From Corynebacterium auris (GTDB lineage Bacteria; Actinomycetota; Actinomycetes; Mycobacteriales; Mycobacteriaceae): a DNA stretch of 64,000 bases. Below are positions 26,758 to 36,837 of the stretch, one piece after another. A program made the translations under genes and the position numbers. The DNA is taken from NCBI RefSeq assembly GCF_030408575.1, contig NZ_CP047047.1, positions 806,001-870,000 of the forward strand, in the 5' to 3' direction. The first letter of the stretch is position 1. Each line of letters begins with the position of its first letter. The notes under the pieces are model-generated. The model had not been told where the DNA came from. It saw nothing but the letters and a program-made list of their open reading frames with translations, and did no database searches.

Positions 26758-27134
26758 CCCTCTTCCTGGCCCTCATTAAGGCCCTCATCAAGCCCGCGCT
26801 CCTCGGCCAAGGTAGTGCGGGCTTTTCGCAGCCATGCGGGCTGATCCGCCAGAAGCGCCTTGATGTCCTCGGTAGTCAAGGGCTTGTCCATTCCGTTGGC
26901 CTTCAAGGCGGTGATGCTGATGCCAAGCTTGCGCGCCACCTCCGGCCGCGGGTGAGGCCCGTTCAGTCGCAGTTGCTTCAGCCACTCGGGAGGGTTGTTC
27001 TGCAGAGCGCGTAGCTCGGCGTGCGTTACGGCACCCTCCTGGAAGGTCTGCGGGGTGGCGGGGAGGTAGATTCCGAGCTTCTTCGCCGCGGTGGCGGGCT
27101 TCATTGCGGTGCCCGAAGGCTGGTTCTGCGTCAT
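26754..27134 (-). CDS. DUF5997 family protein
   Basis: A 126-residue soluble protein. It contains [18 protein letters not shown] followed by a helical segment [33 protein letters not shown], the hallmark of DUF5997 proteins in actinobacteria, and a Glu/Gly-rich tail. The [16 protein letters not shown] part looks like a helix-turn-helix, so DNA binding is possible but unproven. ATG 27134 is 7 bases after a TACCGT -10-like box, suggesting a leaderless mRNA; ATG 27104 is an alternative. The 3' end overlaps glyA by four bases and contains the glyA terminator. Confidence 0.8.
   Translation of the reverse strand: MTQNQPSGTAMKPATAAKKLGIYLPATPQTFQEGAVTHAELRALQNNPPEWLKQLRLNGPHPRPEVARKLGISITALKANGMDKPLTTEDIKALLADQPAWLRKARTTLAEERGLDEGLNEGQEEG
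26790..26826 (+). terminator. glyA terminator embedded in the DUF5997 coding sequence
   Basis: AAGCCCGC at 26790-26797 pairs perfectly with GCGGGCTT at 26817-26824 across a 19-base loop, and TTTT follows on the plus strand. It lies 33 bases after the glyA stop, inside the 3' end of the convergent gene. Confidence 0.8.
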
Positions 27135-27141
27135 GGCCTTG

Positions 27142-27151
27142 ACGGTAGCAT
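27142..27151. promoter_or_regulatory. Overlapping back-to-back -10 boxes of two divergent leaderless genes
   Basis: In a 23-base intergenic gap, TAGCAT (27146-27151, plus) is 6 bases before the LysR-like ATG and TACCGT (27142-27147, minus) is 7 bases before the DUF5997 ATG. The boxes share two bases, so both promoters cannot be occupied together. Confidence 0.5.
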
Positions 27152-27157
27152 TGACCC

Positions 27158-27775
27158 ATGCTCAGGCTTTCCTTCGTCACAGGAACCGAACCCGGCAAAT
27201 GGCTGCGCCGCTACGAGGCGTTCAGGCGCGAGGCGATCGAGGCGGCCGGGCGCGACGACCCGCTCGCGGAACTCGGGGAAGGCCGCTGCGACCTCGCGCT
27301 GGTCCGACTGCCAGACGAGCGCGTGAGCGAGCGGCACCACGTGGTCAAGCTGTACGAGGAGGCGCCGGGTGTTGCCGTGCCGAAGGAATCCGTCTACGCC
27401 GAGGTGGGGGGCGCCGTGCGTCGCGCGGACCTCGAGGGTGAGATCGTGACGTTTGAGTTCGCCGCCGGCGCGGAAATCGGCGAGCTTCGCGACGCCCTCC
27501 AGGTCGTCGCGGCGAACGTCGGCGTCGCCTTCGCGCCGCGTCCGCTGCTGAAGATTCTGGCGAAAAAACAGGTGGCCGCGCTCGAACTAATCGACGAAGC
27601 CGCGCCCGTCACGACTATCGCACTGGTGTGGCAAAAAGTAGCCGATTCCGACGCGATCCAGGACTTTGTCGGCGTGGCAAAGGGCCGAACCGTAAATTCT
27701 TCCCGCGGATCGAAAAACCAGGTTAAGGGCTATTCTGAACGCCGTTCGAGGGGGTCGCGGAGGGGGCGGCGATGA
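27158..27775 (+). CDS. LysR-type effector-binding domain protein lacking the DNA-binding domain
   Basis: A 205-residue protein corresponding to the periplasmic-binding-like effector domain of LysR regulators: it begins directly with LRLSFVTGTEPGKWLRRY and contains GRCDLALVRLPDE and VVAANVGVAFAPRPLLKIL, all typical of that domain. No helix-turn-helix precedes it, and the 23-base gap upstream leaves no room for one. The C-terminus is basic (SERRSRGSRRGRR). It is divergent from DUF5997, whose helical end may supply DNA binding; the pairing is inference. It may act as a ligand-sensing partner. Confidence 0.75.
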   Translation: MLRLSFVTGTEPGKWLRRYEAFRREAIEAAGRDDPLAELGEGRCDLALVRLPDERVSERHHVVKLYEEAPGVAVPKESVYAEVGGAVRRADLEGEIVTFEFAAGAEIGELRDALQVVAANVGVAFAPRPLLKILAKKQVAALELIDEAAPVTTIALVWQKVADSDAIQDFVGVAKGRTVNSSRGSKNQVKGYSERRSRGSRRGRR

Positions 27776-27844
27776 CACGTCTGGAGATTTTTCCGTACAG
27801 TGGTTGGTACAGGTGATACCTACAACGAAAGGAACAGCTTTAAG

Positions 27845-28426
27845 ATGATTGTTCGCAAGAAGATCGCTGCAAGCGTTGCCGCGCTCGCACTCGTGACGGG
27901 CCTTACCGCATGCGCGGACGAAGAGGAGCAGCCCGCCGAGGAGACCACGGCCCAGGAGACCACCGAGGAGGAGAACGCCGAGGAGGTCACCCCGGAGCCC
28001 GAGGAGCAGCAGGAGCAGGCTAACGAGAGCGGTGACACCGCCGAGGGCGTCACCGTCGAGGTGACCACCGCGGACGGCGCGACGGTACTGGTGCCGCAGG
28101 GCCTTGCGGACGCCATGGGCCAGTACGCGGAGCCGGACTGGGGCGAGCCGGTCGAGGTTGAGGAGACCGAGAACGGCTGGATCGTCTCCTATGACGAGGA
28201 GCGTTACGTCGCTTGGAACGAGAACACCGGTGGCGCTCCGACGTGGGGTGAGATTGCCAACAACTGGCTGACCAATGTCCGCGCGGACTCCTCCCTGGGC
28301 TTCCCGGTTGCGCCTGAGGAGGTTCACCCGGACCAGGAAGGCTGGGTCCAGGAGTTTGAGAACGGCCGCATCGAGTGGGTCCGTGGCGCTGACGGTGTCT
28401 TCACCGCCAACGTTATCGAGGAGTAA
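27845..28426 (+). CDS. LGFP-repeat lipoprotein with acidic linker
   Basis: A 193-residue lipoprotein (ATG 27845; lipobox LTAC, Cys23). Residues 24-65 are extremely acidic (Glu/Thr/Gln-rich). The C-terminal domain has a single LGFP repeat: SLGFPVAPEEV at about 150-160, followed by QEFENGRIEW, the typical LGFP pattern. LGFP repeats occur in corynebacterial surface proteins such as the mycolyltransferase PS1 tail and are thought to bind the cell wall. A terminator hairpin follows at 28440-28482. Likely a surface anchor or wall-binding protein. Confidence 0.82.
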   Translation: MIVRKKIAASVAALALVTGLTACADEEEQPAEETTAQETTEEENAEEVTPEPEEQQEQANESGDTAEGVTVEVTTADGATVLVPQGLADAMGQYAEPDWGEPVEVEETENGWIVSYDEERYVAWNENTGGAPTWGEIANNWLTNVRADSSLGFPVAPEEVHPDQEGWVQEFENGRIEWVRGADGVFTANVIEE

Positions 28427-28439
28427 ATAGCACTCGCAC

Positions 28440-28482
28440 AAGCCCTGTTCTAGCCCCACGCACGGGGCCGGAGCAGGGCTTT
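28440..28482 (+). terminator. Terminator after the LGFP lipoprotein gene
   Basis: AAGCCCTG at 28440-28447 pairs with CAGGGCTT at 28474-28481. An inner GCCCC/GGGGC pair strengthens the structure. It lies 14 bases after the stop. Confidence 0.7.
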
Positions 28483-28529
28483 ACGCGTCTTCGTTGCGCT
28501 GCGGGATGGAAAAGTGAAAGATTGTCGAC

Positions 28530-29066
28530 ATGTCTCAGAACGGTTTTACGATCCGTCCCATCCGGCGCGATGATTATTCGCAGGTACGCGCCATCTACGA
28601 GATGGGCCTCAGCTCCGGCCATGCCACCTATGAAACGGAGGGGCCGACATGGGAGGAGTTCACGGCGAAGAAGATCATGGAGGCGGTGTTCGTCGCGGTT
28701 GACGACGACAACCCCGACAAGATCCTCGGCTGGGTCTCAGCCGCGCCGGCGTCGTCGCGCTCCGTCTTCCACGGCGTGGTGGAGGACTCGATCTATTCCC
28801 ACCCGGACGCGCGGGGCCGCGGGGTGTCGGGAGCGCTGCTCGACCGGCTCATCGAAGCCTGCATCGACCTCGATAAGTGGTCCATCCACTCGTGGATTTT
28901 CCCCGAAAACGAAGGCTCCGCCGGCCTGCACACCTCCCGGGGGTTCGCGAAGGTGGGCACCTTCCACCACATGGCCAAGATGACCTACGGCGATATGGAA
29001 GGAGAGTGGCGCGACACCGACATCTATGAGCTGCTGCTGCCGAAGCCGGGGGAGAAGCGGCGCTAG
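28530..29066 (+). CDS. GNAT acetyltransferase, phosphinothricin-acetyltransferase-like
   Basis: A 178-residue GCN5-related N-acetyltransferase. It begins [21 protein letters not shown] and has the acetyl-CoA loop in [19 protein letters not shown] (R-G-R-G-V-S-G) followed by [17 protein letters not shown]. The YE..GPTWEEF region and overall order match the PAT/bar and MddA group, which acetylate methionine derivatives or phosphinothricin. The actual substrate is unknown. It converges with the MFS gene, overlapping by a few bases. Confidence 0.85.
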   Translation: MSQNGFTIRPIRRDDYSQVRAIYEMGLSSGHATYETEGPTWEEFTAKKIMEAVFVAVDDDNPDKILGWVSAAPASSRSVFHGVVEDSIYSHPDARGRGVSGALLDRLIEACIDLDKWSIHSWIFPENEGSAGLHTSRGFAKVGTFHHMAKMTYGDMEGEWRDTDIYELLLPKPGEKRR

Positions 29067-30604
29067 CTGATGGTCTCCTTCAGCGGGTCCTCCTGCACTG
29101 GGATGAGGAGGACCAGAGCGAGAAGGGCAAGGGGCACGAGCATCAAAAAGATTGGCGTCAACCCGTCGTTATAGCTCGTGAGGACGGCGGTGCGGAGGGC
29201 GTCGGGAAGCATGCCCACGGCCTCTGGGGTCAGCGATTGTCGCGCCGACCCGGAGGTGAATGCCTCTGCGTAAGGTTCTGCCTCCGGCCCCATCGAAGTG
29301 AGGGCGTCGGGAACGCGCTCGCGCAGGTTCTCGGTCATGTTGTGCACGAACAGAGAGCCGATGAGGGAGGCGCCGAGTGCGCCGCCGATCTGGCGGAAGA
29401 AGTTGTTCGCGGCAGTGGCGGTACCCACCATCGACAGGGCGAAGGAGTTCTGCACGATGAGCACCAGCACCTGCATGACCAGCCCGAGGCCGAAGCCGAA
29501 GATGAACATATAGAGCCCGAGAATCGGCAGGGACGTGCTCACCTCGAGAGTGGACAGCAGCCATAGACCGAGCGCGACAAAGCCCATGCCGAGCAGCGGG
29601 AAGATCTTGTAGCGACCGCTGTGCGAGATGAGGAACCCCACGCCGATTCCGGTACCCAGCATGCCCAGGACCATCGGCAGCATCATCAGGCCGGCGTCGG
29701 TCGGCGTGAGCTCGTGGACCATCTGGAGGTAGGTGGGCAAATACCCCAGCGAGCCCATCATCGCGATTCCGAGGACGAGCCCCGCCACGGTGGTCAGCAC
29801 CATGTTGCGGTTGCGGAACAGGTACATGGGGATAAGCGGGTTCGCGGCGTGAACCTCGACGAGGACAAACAGCACGGAGGAGACGATGGTCGCGGCGATC
29901 AGCCCGAGGATGATCGGCGAGCCCCATTCGTACTGGGTGCCGCCCCACGTTGTGGTGAGGATCAGCGAGGTAGTGGCCACCACCATGAACAGGGTGCCGA
30001 GCCAGTCGAAGTTGAGACCCCGCACGGAGCCGGTGCGCAGCTTGAGCACCGCGGCGGACAGAGCCATCGCCACCAGCCCGAGAGGAATGTTCATCCACAG
30101 CCCCCAGCGCCAGCCCGGGCCGTCGGTGAACCAGCCACCGAGGACGGGGCCGAGGACAGAGGCGACGCCGAAGACCGCGCCGATCGCCCCCATGTACTTG
30201 CCGCGTTCCCGGGCGGGGACGACCTCGGCGATGATGGCCTGGGCGCAGACCATCATGCCGCCGGCGCCGAAGCCCTGGATCGCGCGCCCTGCGATGAGCA
30301 TGCCCATCGAGGAGGCGAAGCCGCCGAGCGTGGAGCCGACCAGAAAGAAGGCGATGCCGACGATATAGAGCCACTTGCGCCCGACGCCGTCGCCAAGCTT
30401 GCCGAAGACGGGCAGGGCTATCGTCATGGTGACCAGGAAGGCGGAAATAACCCAGCTCATGTGATCCACCCCGCCGAGCTCGCCGACGATCGTGGGCAGC
30501 GCGGTAGCGAAGATCATCTGCCCCAGCGAGCTCATGAGCATGGTGGTCAGCAGGGCAGTGAAGATGAGGCCGACGCGGGGGCGTTCCTCGGCTGTATCTA
30601 CCAC
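29063..30604 (-). CDS. DHA2-family MFS multidrug exporter
   Basis: A 513-residue protein with 14 hydrophobic segments of the EmrB/QacA type. Motif A-like residues are in [15 protein letters not shown], and motif C-like GPVLGGWF is present. It should export drugs by proton antiport. The GTG start at 30604 overlaps the stop of the upstream TetR gene (GTGGTAG), so the two are cotranscribed and translationally coupled; the TetR protein is the likely local repressor. Substrate is unknown. Confidence 0.92.
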   Translation of the reverse strand: MVDTAEERPRVGLIFTALLTTMLMSSLGQMIFATALPTIVGELGGVDHMSWVISAFLVTMTIALPVFGKLGDGVGRKWLYIVGIAFFLVGSTLGGFASSMGMLIAGRAIQGFGAGGMMVCAQAIIAEVVPARERGKYMGAIGAVFGVASVLGPVLGGWFTDGPGWRWGLWMNIPLGLVAMALSAAVLKLRTGSVRGLNFDWLGTLFMVVATTSLILTTTWGGTQYEWGSPIILGLIAATIVSSVLFVLVEVHAANPLIPMYLFRNRNMVLTTVAGLVLGIAMMGSLGYLPTYLQMVHELTPTDAGLMMLPMVLGMLGTGIGVGFLISHSGRYKIFPLLGMGFVALGLWLLSTLEVSTSLPILGLYMFIFGFGLGLVMQVLVLIVQNSFALSMVGTATAANNFFRQIGGALGASLIGSLFVHNMTENLRERVPDALTSMGPEAEPYAEAFTSGSARQSLTPEAVGMLPDALRTAVLTSYNDGLTPIFLMLVPLALLALVLLIPVQEDPLKETIS

Positions 30605-31224
30605 GAGAGCTCCTTTGCTAGATCGATGTGGAAACGGGCTGCCGCGCGCAGTGAATCCACCCCGAGGGGGTCCGTCGCGGGGAAATCCGGATTGCTGAGG
30701 TAGGTGGAGACGGAGACGTAGAAGAGGTTGACGATCGCGTTGGCCTCGATCTGCGTCGGCGCTTCGGGCAGCTTGCGGTCTTCCGGAAAATTCCCAAGAT
30801 GCTTGTCGACGGCCCGCCCGAGCCGCATCAGGGTTTCCCCACCGCGCTCGAAAGCGGCGCCCGCCAGGGCCGGATTTCGCTTCAAGATAGCCCTGCGGCG
30901 CAAGAGGTGATCGCGCCCCAGGGCATCTGGGCGCACCGTGAGCTGGCTGAATATCAGCTCGAGAACGTTGCCGGACGGTGTCGTCGCGATGGCCTCGAAG
31001 GCCTCGTCAGGAAGGGCGAAGGGGAATGACCCCAGCACGGCCTCGTCCTTCGAGTCCATGTAGTTGAAGAAGGTGCGCCGCGAGATGTCGGCGGCCCGGC
31101 AGATGTCCTCGATGGTGACGGCGTCGAAGCCCCGGCTCTCCACGAGGCTCATGGCCTCCTCGATGATGCGCCGACGTGTCTCGCGCCGCTTGCGCTCCCG
31201 GAGCCCGTCATTATTTTCATGCAC
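30598..31224 (-). CDS. TetR family regulator of the adjacent MFS pump
   Basis: A 208-residue TetR protein. The helix-turn-helix segment [29 protein letters not shown] is intact. GTG 31224 ([18 protein letters not shown]) is preferred; the frame is open to 31260 but without a ribosome site. A short palindrome GTGT-6-ACAC lies in the start region (about 31228-31241), a candidate autoregulatory operator. It is followed by the pump gene with overlapping stop/start, which suggests that both are repressed until a ligand binds. Confidence 0.9.
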   Translation of the reverse strand: MHENNDGLRERKRRETRRRIIEEAMSLVESRGFDAVTIEDICRAADISRRTFFNYMDSKDEAVLGSFPFALPDEAFEAIATTPSGNVLELIFSQLTVRPDALGRDHLLRRRAILKRNPALAGAAFERGGETLMRLGRAVDKHLGNFPEDRKLPEAPTQIEANAIVNLFYVSVSTYLSNPDFPATDPLGVDSLRAAARFHIDLAKELSW

Positions 31225-31269
31225 AGAGTGTGAGATTACACCCGGTGCACAATTTCGCAACTGTATGCG

Positions 31270-31800
31270 TTATCCGGCGGTTTCGGGGGGCTCCCACGAC
31301 ACCGCCCCGTGGACGGATTCGCCGCCTGCGCCGTCGAGCGCAATCTCGATCACGCCCGGCTCGACCTCGTGCAACTCCCACGTTCCATCGTGAGCAGGGC
31401 AGCGCCTGGTGAGTGCGCGCGCAGCCCACGCGTCCTCGCCGCTTCGCGTCAGCAGCAGCGTGCAGTTCCTGGCGGGATACGACAGCATGGCGCTGTCCCC
31501 GCCGAAGGTGAGCACCCCGTTCCAGCCGGATTCCCCCCGCGGCGAGGAGGAGGTCAGCCAGCCGGAATACGTGCCAGGGGCGGGGGAGTCGGCGCGCGGG
31601 GCGTCGTCAAGCGGGGTGGGCTGCGCGGTGACAGTGACAACCTGGGGCAGCGGGCTGCGCTCGGCGGCGGGGCGCGACAGCGCGTACGTCGCTGCGGCCA
31701 CGGCGGCGAGCACCGCGACGGCAAGGACGGCGATGCCGCCGATCACCCACGCCCTACTGGATCCCCCGGCGCCGCGGAGCTCGCTGAAGGAATCGGGCAT
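31270..31800 (-). CDS. Single-pass membrane protein with extracytoplasmic domain
   Basis: A 176-residue protein: a short cytoplasmic start (MPDSFSELRGAGG), one membrane helix (VIGGIAVLAVAVLAAVAAA), a Pro-rich linker, then about 100 residues with two Cys (ARNCTLLL, TRRCPAHDG) that may form a disulfide, and a beta pattern (GWNGVLTFGGDSAMLSYP). The layout resembles actinobacterial secreted sensor or lipoprotein-like proteins, but I do not recognise a family. It lies downstream of fumC on the same strand, with 42 bases between them. Confidence 0.7.
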   Translation of the reverse strand: MPDSFSELRGAGGSSRAWVIGGIAVLAVAVLAAVAAATYALSRPAAERSPLPQVVTVTAQPTPLDDAPRADSPAPGTYSGWLTSSSPRGESGWNGVLTFGGDSAMLSYPARNCTLLLTRSGEDAWAARALTRRCPAHDGTWELHEVEPGVIEIALDGAGGESVHGAVSWEPPETAG

Positions 31801-31842
31801 GGCAAACCCCCAATCGGTGGGCGAACGGTGCCCGGTTTCGGC

Positions 31843-33243
31843 CTAGTTCCTGTCGGTGTTGGCCATGCTCAACACGTCGAGGCGCTTGTCCAGCTCTTCC
31901 TCGGTGAGCTTCTCGCCGTCGACGTAACCGAGGTCGATGACGGCCTGCCGGATGGTCTTTCCCTCGGCGAGGGCCGTCTTGGCCACCTTCGCTGCGGCCT
32001 CGTAGCCGATGGCGCTGTTCAGCGGCGTGACAATCGAGGGGGAGGACTCGGCCAGTTCCTTCATGCGCTCGACGTTCGGCTCGATGCCGTCGACGAGCTT
32101 GGTGGCGAACTGGCGGGCCGTGTTAGCCAGCAGGCGGGAGGACTCGAGCACGTTTCGGGCCATCACGGGGATGAAGACGTTGAGCTCAAACTGGCCCTGC
32201 GTGCCGGCGAAAGCGACGGCCGCGTCGTTGCCGATAACCTGCGCGGAGACCTGGGTGGCCGTCTCGCACAGGACGGGGTTGACCTTGCCCGGCATGATGG
32301 AGGAGCCGGGCTGCAGGTCCGGCAGGTGGATCTCGCCGAAGCCGGCCAGCGGGCCAGAGCCCATGAGGCGGATGTCGTTGGCGATCTTGTACAGGGAGAC
32401 CGCCACCGAGCGCATTGCGCCGGAGAACTCGACAAGCCCGTCGCGGTTGGCCTGCGCCTCGAAGTGGTTTTCTGCCTCGGAGAGCTGCTCGACACCAGAA
32501 AGCTTAATCAGCTCCTCGGTCACCTTGCCGCCGAACTCGGCGGGGGTGTTGATGCCCGTGCCCACGGCGGTGCCGCCGATCGGCAGCTCGCCGAGGCGCG
32601 GCAGGACAGCTTCCACGCGCTGGATGCCGAGTTCGATCTGGCGGGCGTAGCCGGAGAACTCCTGGCCGAGGGTGACAGGGGTGGCATCCATGAGGTGGGT
32701 GCGGCCGGACTTGACCACCTCGTGCCACTCGGCGGCCTTCTTGGCGAGGGATTCGTGCAGGACCTTCAGTCCGGGGATGAGGTCGGCGACAGCGGCCTCC
32801 GTGGCGGCGACGTGGGTGGCCGTCGGGAAGGTGTCGTTCGAGGACTGGCCCATGTTGACGTCGTCGTTCGGGTGGACCTCGACGCCGTTGGACTTGGCAA
32901 TTGAGGCAATGACCTCGTTGGTGTTCATGTTCGAGGAGGTTCCGGAGCCGGTCTGGAACACGTCGATCGGGAACTGGTCATCGTGCTTGCCGTCTGCGAT
33001 TTCCTTGGCGGCGGCGATGATCGCGTCAGCCTTGGCGGCGTCGAGGTTGCCCAGGTCCTTGTTCACCTGCGCGCAGGCGGCCTTGAGCAGCCCGAGCGCG
33101 CGGATCTGCTGGGACTCCAGCGGGCGGAAAGAGATGGGGAAGTTCTCCACGGCGCGCTGGGTCTGCGCGCGCCACAGTGCGTCGACAGGCACCTTGACCT
33201 CGCCCATCGTGTCGTGCTCGATGCGGTATTCCTGATCAGCCAT
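31843..33243 (-). CDS. fumC: Fumarate hydratase class II
   Basis: Interconverts fumarate and malate in the TCA cycle. The 466-residue product has the superfamily signature [11 protein letters not shown] at about residues 313-323, the [12 protein letters not shown] segment and the early [10 protein letters not shown] segment. ATG 33243 ([11 protein letters not shown]) is the family start; the open frame to 33276 adds unrelated residues. A CATAAT -10-like box is at 33283-33288 on the minus strand, about 40 bases before the start. It lies downstream of glpX. Confidence 0.96.
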   Translation of the reverse strand: MADQEYRIEHDTMGEVKVPVDALWRAQTQRAVENFPISFRPLESQQIRALGLLKAACAQVNKDLGNLDAAKADAIIAAAKEIADGKHDDQFPIDVFQTGSGTSSNMNTNEVIASIAKSNGVEVHPNDDVNMGQSSNDTFPTATHVAATEAAVADLIPGLKVLHESLAKKAAEWHEVVKSGRTHLMDATPVTLGQEFSGYARQIELGIQRVEAVLPRLGELPIGGTAVGTGINTPAEFGGKVTEELIKLSGVEQLSEAENHFEAQANRDGLVEFSGAMRSVAVSLYKIANDIRLMGSGPLAGFGEIHLPDLQPGSSIMPGKVNPVLCETATQVSAQVIGNDAAVAFAGTQGQFELNVFIPVMARNVLESSRLLANTARQFATKLVDGIEPNVERMKELAESSPSIVTPLNSAIGYEAAAKVAKTALAEGKTIRQAVIDLGYVDGEKLTEEELDKRLDVLSMANTDRN

Positions 33244-33323
33244 GAAACTCAATCTTTCTGTTCGGGGAATGTTCAACTAGAGATTATGCCCGCTCGCGCC
33301 GGTGCGGGCGCGGCGCTGGTCGG

Positions 33324-34349
33324 TTAATCGGTGGGGCCGGAGTAATCGACGACGGAGTAGGACTGCAGCTTGGATAGCTGGTGGATCGACTCGATGTAGC
33401 GCACCGTGCCGGAGCGCGCGCGCATGACCAGGGAGCGGGTCGTGGCCCCGTTCTTGCGGTACGACACCCCGCGCAGCATGTCGCCGTTGGTCACACCGGT
33501 GGCGGCGAAGTAGCAGTTGTCCGTGGCAATGAGATCGTCAAGTCCGAGGATGCGGTCGAGGTCGTGGCCCGCGGCCAGCACGGCGGTGCGCTCCGCCTCC
33601 GACTGCGGCGCGAGCTGACCCTGGATCTCGCCGCCGAGGCACTTCATGGCGCAGGCTGTGATCACGCCCTCGGGGGTGCCGCCGATGCCCATCGCGATGT
33701 CGATGGAGTTGGTGTCCTGGGCCGCCGCGATCGCGCCCGCGACGTCGCCGTCGGCGATAAAGCGCACCTTCGCGCCGGCCTCGCGGATCTCGCGCACCAG
33801 CTGCTCGTGGCGGGTGCGGTCGAGCACGACCACGGTGACGTCGGCGGGAGCCACGCCCTTCGCCTTCGCGACGGCCTTAATGTTGTGCTCCACAGGCGCG
33901 GTGATGTCCACGGTGCCCTTCGCTTCCGGCCCGACGGCGAGCTTGTTCATGTAGAACGCATCCTTCGGGTTGTACATCGTGCCCCGGTCCGCAGCCGCGA
34001 TGACCGAGATGGCGTTCGGGCGCCCCTCCGCCATGAGCGTTGTCCCGTCGACCGGGTCCACGGCGATATCGACCTGGGCGCCGGTGCCGTTGCCCACTAG
34101 TTCGCCGTTGAACAGCATCGGGGCCTCGTCCTTCTCACCCTCGCCGATGACGATGACGCCGTCCATGCTGACCGAGTTGATCATCTTGCGCATCGCGTCG
34201 ACGGCCGCGCCGTCCCCCGACTCCTTCATTCCCCGCCCGACCCAGCGGCCCGAGGCCAGCGCGGCGGCTTCCGTGACGCGCACCAGTTCCAGGGCGAGGT
34301 TACGGTCCGGGTGCTCCGTGGACCCGTGCGTCGGCGAAGTGTGCGTCAT
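33324..34349 (-). CDS. glpX: Fructose-1,6-bisphosphatase class II
   Basis: Gluconeogenic phosphatase of the GlpX type, the main FBPase in corynebacteria and mycobacteria. The 341-residue product has [11 protein letters not shown] at 68-78 and DPVDGTT at 98-104, which bind metal and substrate phosphate, and a GIGGTPEGV segment. ATG 34349 is behind AGGAGG. It lies upstream of fumC with an 80-base gap that contains a GC hairpin and the fumC -10 box. Confidence 0.96.
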   Translation of the reverse strand: MTHTSPTHGSTEHPDRNLALELVRVTEAAALASGRWVGRGMKESGDGAAVDAMRKMINSVSMDGVIVIGEGEKDEAPMLFNGELVGNGTGAQVDIAVDPVDGTTLMAEGRPNAISVIAAADRGTMYNPKDAFYMNKLAVGPEAKGTVDITAPVEHNIKAVAKAKGVAPADVTVVVLDRTRHEQLVREIREAGAKVRFIADGDVAGAIAAAQDTNSIDIAMGIGGTPEGVITACAMKCLGGEIQGQLAPQSEAERTAVLAAGHDLDRILGLDDLIATDNCYFAATGVTNGDMLRGVSYRKNGATTRSLVMRARSGTVRYIESIHQLSKLQSYSVVDYSGPTD

Positions 34350-34516
34350 CGAAGGAAGCCTCCTGAGCTGTAGAAGATTCGTTGCGCGCCGCTGGGAACG
34401 GCGCGGGGGTATGCGCGGGCATTCCGCCCGCCCTATTGTTCCACTTTCGGCTCCCGTTATTCGTTCCTCCCACCTTCTAACGGGGGTGGCCGGGGGCTCG
34501 TGTCATACTAGGGCGC

Positions 34517-35089
34517 GTGGCATCCGACGATAAACCCCGCATTTTCCAGGACGGCCGGGACATGGCGATCAACATGGCGATCATCGTCGTCGCCATGCTC
34601 CTGGTCGTCGGGTTCACCGGCTTGTGTTCCTTTAACCCGGGTGAGCCCGAGGGTGGGCCGGTCCAGGAGGTCGACGCGGAGACCTTCCTCGGCCTAGAGG
34701 CCCGTGCCGTCGATTTTCCCGTGCGCCACCCGCAGTTGCCTGAGGAATGGACGACGAACTCCGCCCGCCGCTCGGTGATTGACGGCGCCCCCGCGCCGGT
34801 CGTCGGCTGGGTCACTCCGGACCAGGGATATATCCAGCTCACGCAAACCGGGGCGAGCGTAGAAGACGCCGTCCGCGGGCTCGACGCGCACCCACGAGAG
34901 TACGAGCGCTCCGAGACCATCGACGGCGTTGAGGCGCAGGTGTTCACCTCTGAAGCCGAAGACGTGCGCGACGTGTGGGCGGTGGACGCCGGCGACGTAC
35001 GACTCGTGGTCACCGGCGCCGGGACGGACGAGGAGCGCCGCGAGGTAATCGCAACCACTCTGAGCAGCGAGCCTCTTCCGGCCGGTTAG
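34517..35089 (+). CDS. DUF4245 family membrane protein
   Basis: A 190-residue protein with one membrane helix (MAINMAIIVVAMLLVVGFTG) and an extracytoplasmic alpha/beta domain beginning at AVDFPVRHPQLPEEW. This order is characteristic of DUF4245, found next to glpX or xse in actinobacteria. The GTG at 34517 is 7 bases after CATACT (34504-34509), so the transcript is probably leaderless. It is divergent from glpX. Function unknown. Confidence 0.82.
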   Translation: MASDDKPRIFQDGRDMAINMAIIVVAMLLVVGFTGLCSFNPGEPEGGPVQEVDAETFLGLEARAVDFPVRHPQLPEEWTTNSARRSVIDGAPAPVVGWVTPDQGYIQLTQTGASVEDAVRGLDAHPREYERSETIDGVEAQVFTSEAEDVRDVWAVDAGDVRLVVTGAGTDEERREVIATTLSSEPLPAG

Positions 35090-35093
35090 CCCC

Positions 35094-35411
35094 TTACTGC
35101 TGGGAGTTCTGGTGCGCGTCTGCCGCCTCTGGCTTGTCTTGCCCGTCCGGGCCCTCGGCGGAGCGCGTATCGATGGCGGCTTCCACGCGTTGGGCGGCGC
35201 CGTCGAGGAGGACCTCGCAGCGCTTGGCCAGCGCTTCGCCGCGCTCCCAGTAGGCGAGGGATTCGTCTAGGCTCATCTGGCCAAGCTCGAGGATCTTCAC
35301 CGTTTCGATAAGTTCGTCGCGGGCCTGCTCGTAGGTGAGGTTCTCCGGGTCCGGCAGCGCAGCTTGTCCGCCCTGACCGGCGCCGAAAGTGTTTTGCGTG
35401 GGTTCGCTCAT
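35094..35411 (-). CDS. xseB: Exodeoxyribonuclease VII small subunit
   Basis: A 105-residue protein with the XseB signature [18 protein letters not shown] followed by [21 protein letters not shown]. It forms the small subunit of ExoVII, which degrades single-stranded DNA with XseA. The N-terminus ([12 protein letters not shown]) and the tail ([15 protein letters not shown]) extend beyond the usual family core. It starts 35 bases after xseA in the same orientation. Confidence 0.93.
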   Translation of the reverse strand: MSEPTQNTFGAGQGGQAALPDPENLTYEQARDELIETVKILELGQMSLDESLAYWERGEALAKRCEVLLDGAAQRVEAAIDTRSAEGPDGQDKPEAADAHQNSQQ

Positions 35412-35446
35412 GAGTCCTTGCTCCTTGTGTTTTCGGTGGTGTGAGG

Positions 35447-36703
35447 CTAGTCGGCTGGGGTGGTGCCCATCCCGGCGGCGGTGATCGAGCCGTCCCCGAC
35501 GCGGATCCGCAGCTGCGAACCTGGCGGGGCCTGCGCGATGCTGGTGACGACTTCCGGTTCGCTGTGGTCGCGCGGAATCACCTGCACCACGGCGTAACCG
35601 CGGGCCAGGGTCGCCGCCGGGCCGAGGGCCGAGACCTGCGCGCGTAGCGCGCGGACCGCCGCCTTTTCTTTGTCCAGCAGGTAACTGACGTCGCGCCGGA
35701 TGAGGGAACGCGATCGGTCGACCTCCTCGCGGCGTTGCTGAATCGGCGTGAGGGGGTTAGCCAGCACTGGGCGCGATCGCAGGGCTTGGAGGGTAGAGCG
35801 CTCGCGCTGGACCCAGCCGCGCAGGGCCGCGTTCATCCGGGAGCGGGCCTCGTCGAGCAGCGCGTGCTCCTGTGCGACGTCGGGGACGACGCGCTTGGCG
35901 GCGTCCGTCGGTGTGGCGGCTCGCAGGTCGGCGACGTTGTCCAGCACCGGGTTGTCGGGCTCGTGGCCGATTGCCGAGACGACTGGCGTGGTGGCGGAGG
36001 CGACGGCGCGTTGGAGTGCCTCCTCCGAGAACGGGAGGAGGTCTTCGACGGATCCTCCGCCCCGGGCGATAATGATGACGTCGACAAGCGGGTCGGCGTC
36101 GAGCTCGCGGAGGGCGGCGATGACCTCGGGTACGGCGTTGGCGCCCTGGACCGCGGTGTTGCGCACGGCGAAGCTCACAGCGGGCCAACGCTGTTGGGCT
36201 ACGGAGAGCACGTCGCGCTCGGCGGCGGATCCTTTACCCGTGATCAGGCCGATGGTGCGCGGAAGGTAGGGCAGGGGTTTTTTGCGGGAGGGGCTGAACA
36301 GGCCCTCGCTGGCGAGCTGAGCGCGCAGGCGCTCGATGCGGGCGAGAAGCTCGCCTTCGCCGACGTGGCGGATCTCTGTGACCCACATGGAAAAGGAGCC
36401 GCGCCCCGCGTAGAACGCGGGCTTGCCGTAGATGACCACCCGGTCGCCGTCTTTGAGGGGGGTGGGCAGAGAACGCAAAAGGGACGTGCTCGCCGTGAGC
36501 TGGACGCTGACCTGCTCCTGCGTGTCGCGCAGGGTGAGGTAGGACAGCTTCCAGGTCGGTTTCATGTTGACCTGCGTGAGCTGACCCTCGACCCAGAGCC
36601 AGCCGAGCTTTTCCACCCAGCTTTTGACCGACTGGTTGAGCTTGGATACGGCCCACGGTGACTCGGGGGTGCTCGCCGCAGAGTTGTGGGAAGTCTGTGT
36701 CAC
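35447..36703 (-). CDS. xseA: Exodeoxyribonuclease VII large subunit
   Basis: A 418-residue catalytic subunit of ExoVII. The N-terminal OB-fold has [15 protein letters not shown], and the catalytic region contains [19 protein letters not shown], the conserved core of XseA. The coiled-coil region with repeated Arg/Leu follows and the domain ends with [10 protein letters not shown]. The GTG start is at 36703. It is followed by xseB, its partner. Confidence 0.95.
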   Translation of the reverse strand: MTQTSHNSAASTPESPWAVSKLNQSVKSWVEKLGWLWVEGQLTQVNMKPTWKLSYLTLRDTQEQVSVQLTASTSLLRSLPTPLKDGDRVVIYGKPAFYAGRGSFSMWVTEIRHVGEGELLARIERLRAQLASEGLFSPSRKKPLPYLPRTIGLITGKGSAAERDVLSVAQQRWPAVSFAVRNTAVQGANAVPEVIAALRELDADPLVDVIIIARGGGSVEDLLPFSEEALQRAVASATTPVVSAIGHEPDNPVLDNVADLRAATPTDAAKRVVPDVAQEHALLDEARSRMNAALRGWVQRERSTLQALRSRPVLANPLTPIQQRREEVDRSRSLIRRDVSYLLDKEKAAVRALRAQVSALGPAATLARGYAVVQVIPRDHSEPEVVTSIAQAPPGSQLRIRVGDGSITAAGMGTTPAD

Positions 36704-36824
36704 GGAAACGATGCCCGCCCCTTTCTTGAATACCTCGGTCAGCGCGGGGGAGTGCCGCGCGCACGCGCGCCCCCAGCAAACATCACCAGCATAGTGGTGC
36801 CTGTCCTTTTAGACGGTGATTCGA

Positions 36825-36830
36825 TACCCT
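36825..36830 (+). promoter_or_regulatory. Leaderless -10 box of ispH
   Basis: TACCCT lies exactly 7 bases before the ispH ATG (36838), so transcription is expected to start at or next to the A of the ATG. No Shine-Dalgarno site is seen. Confidence 0.5.
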
Positions 36831-36837
36831 AGGTTCC

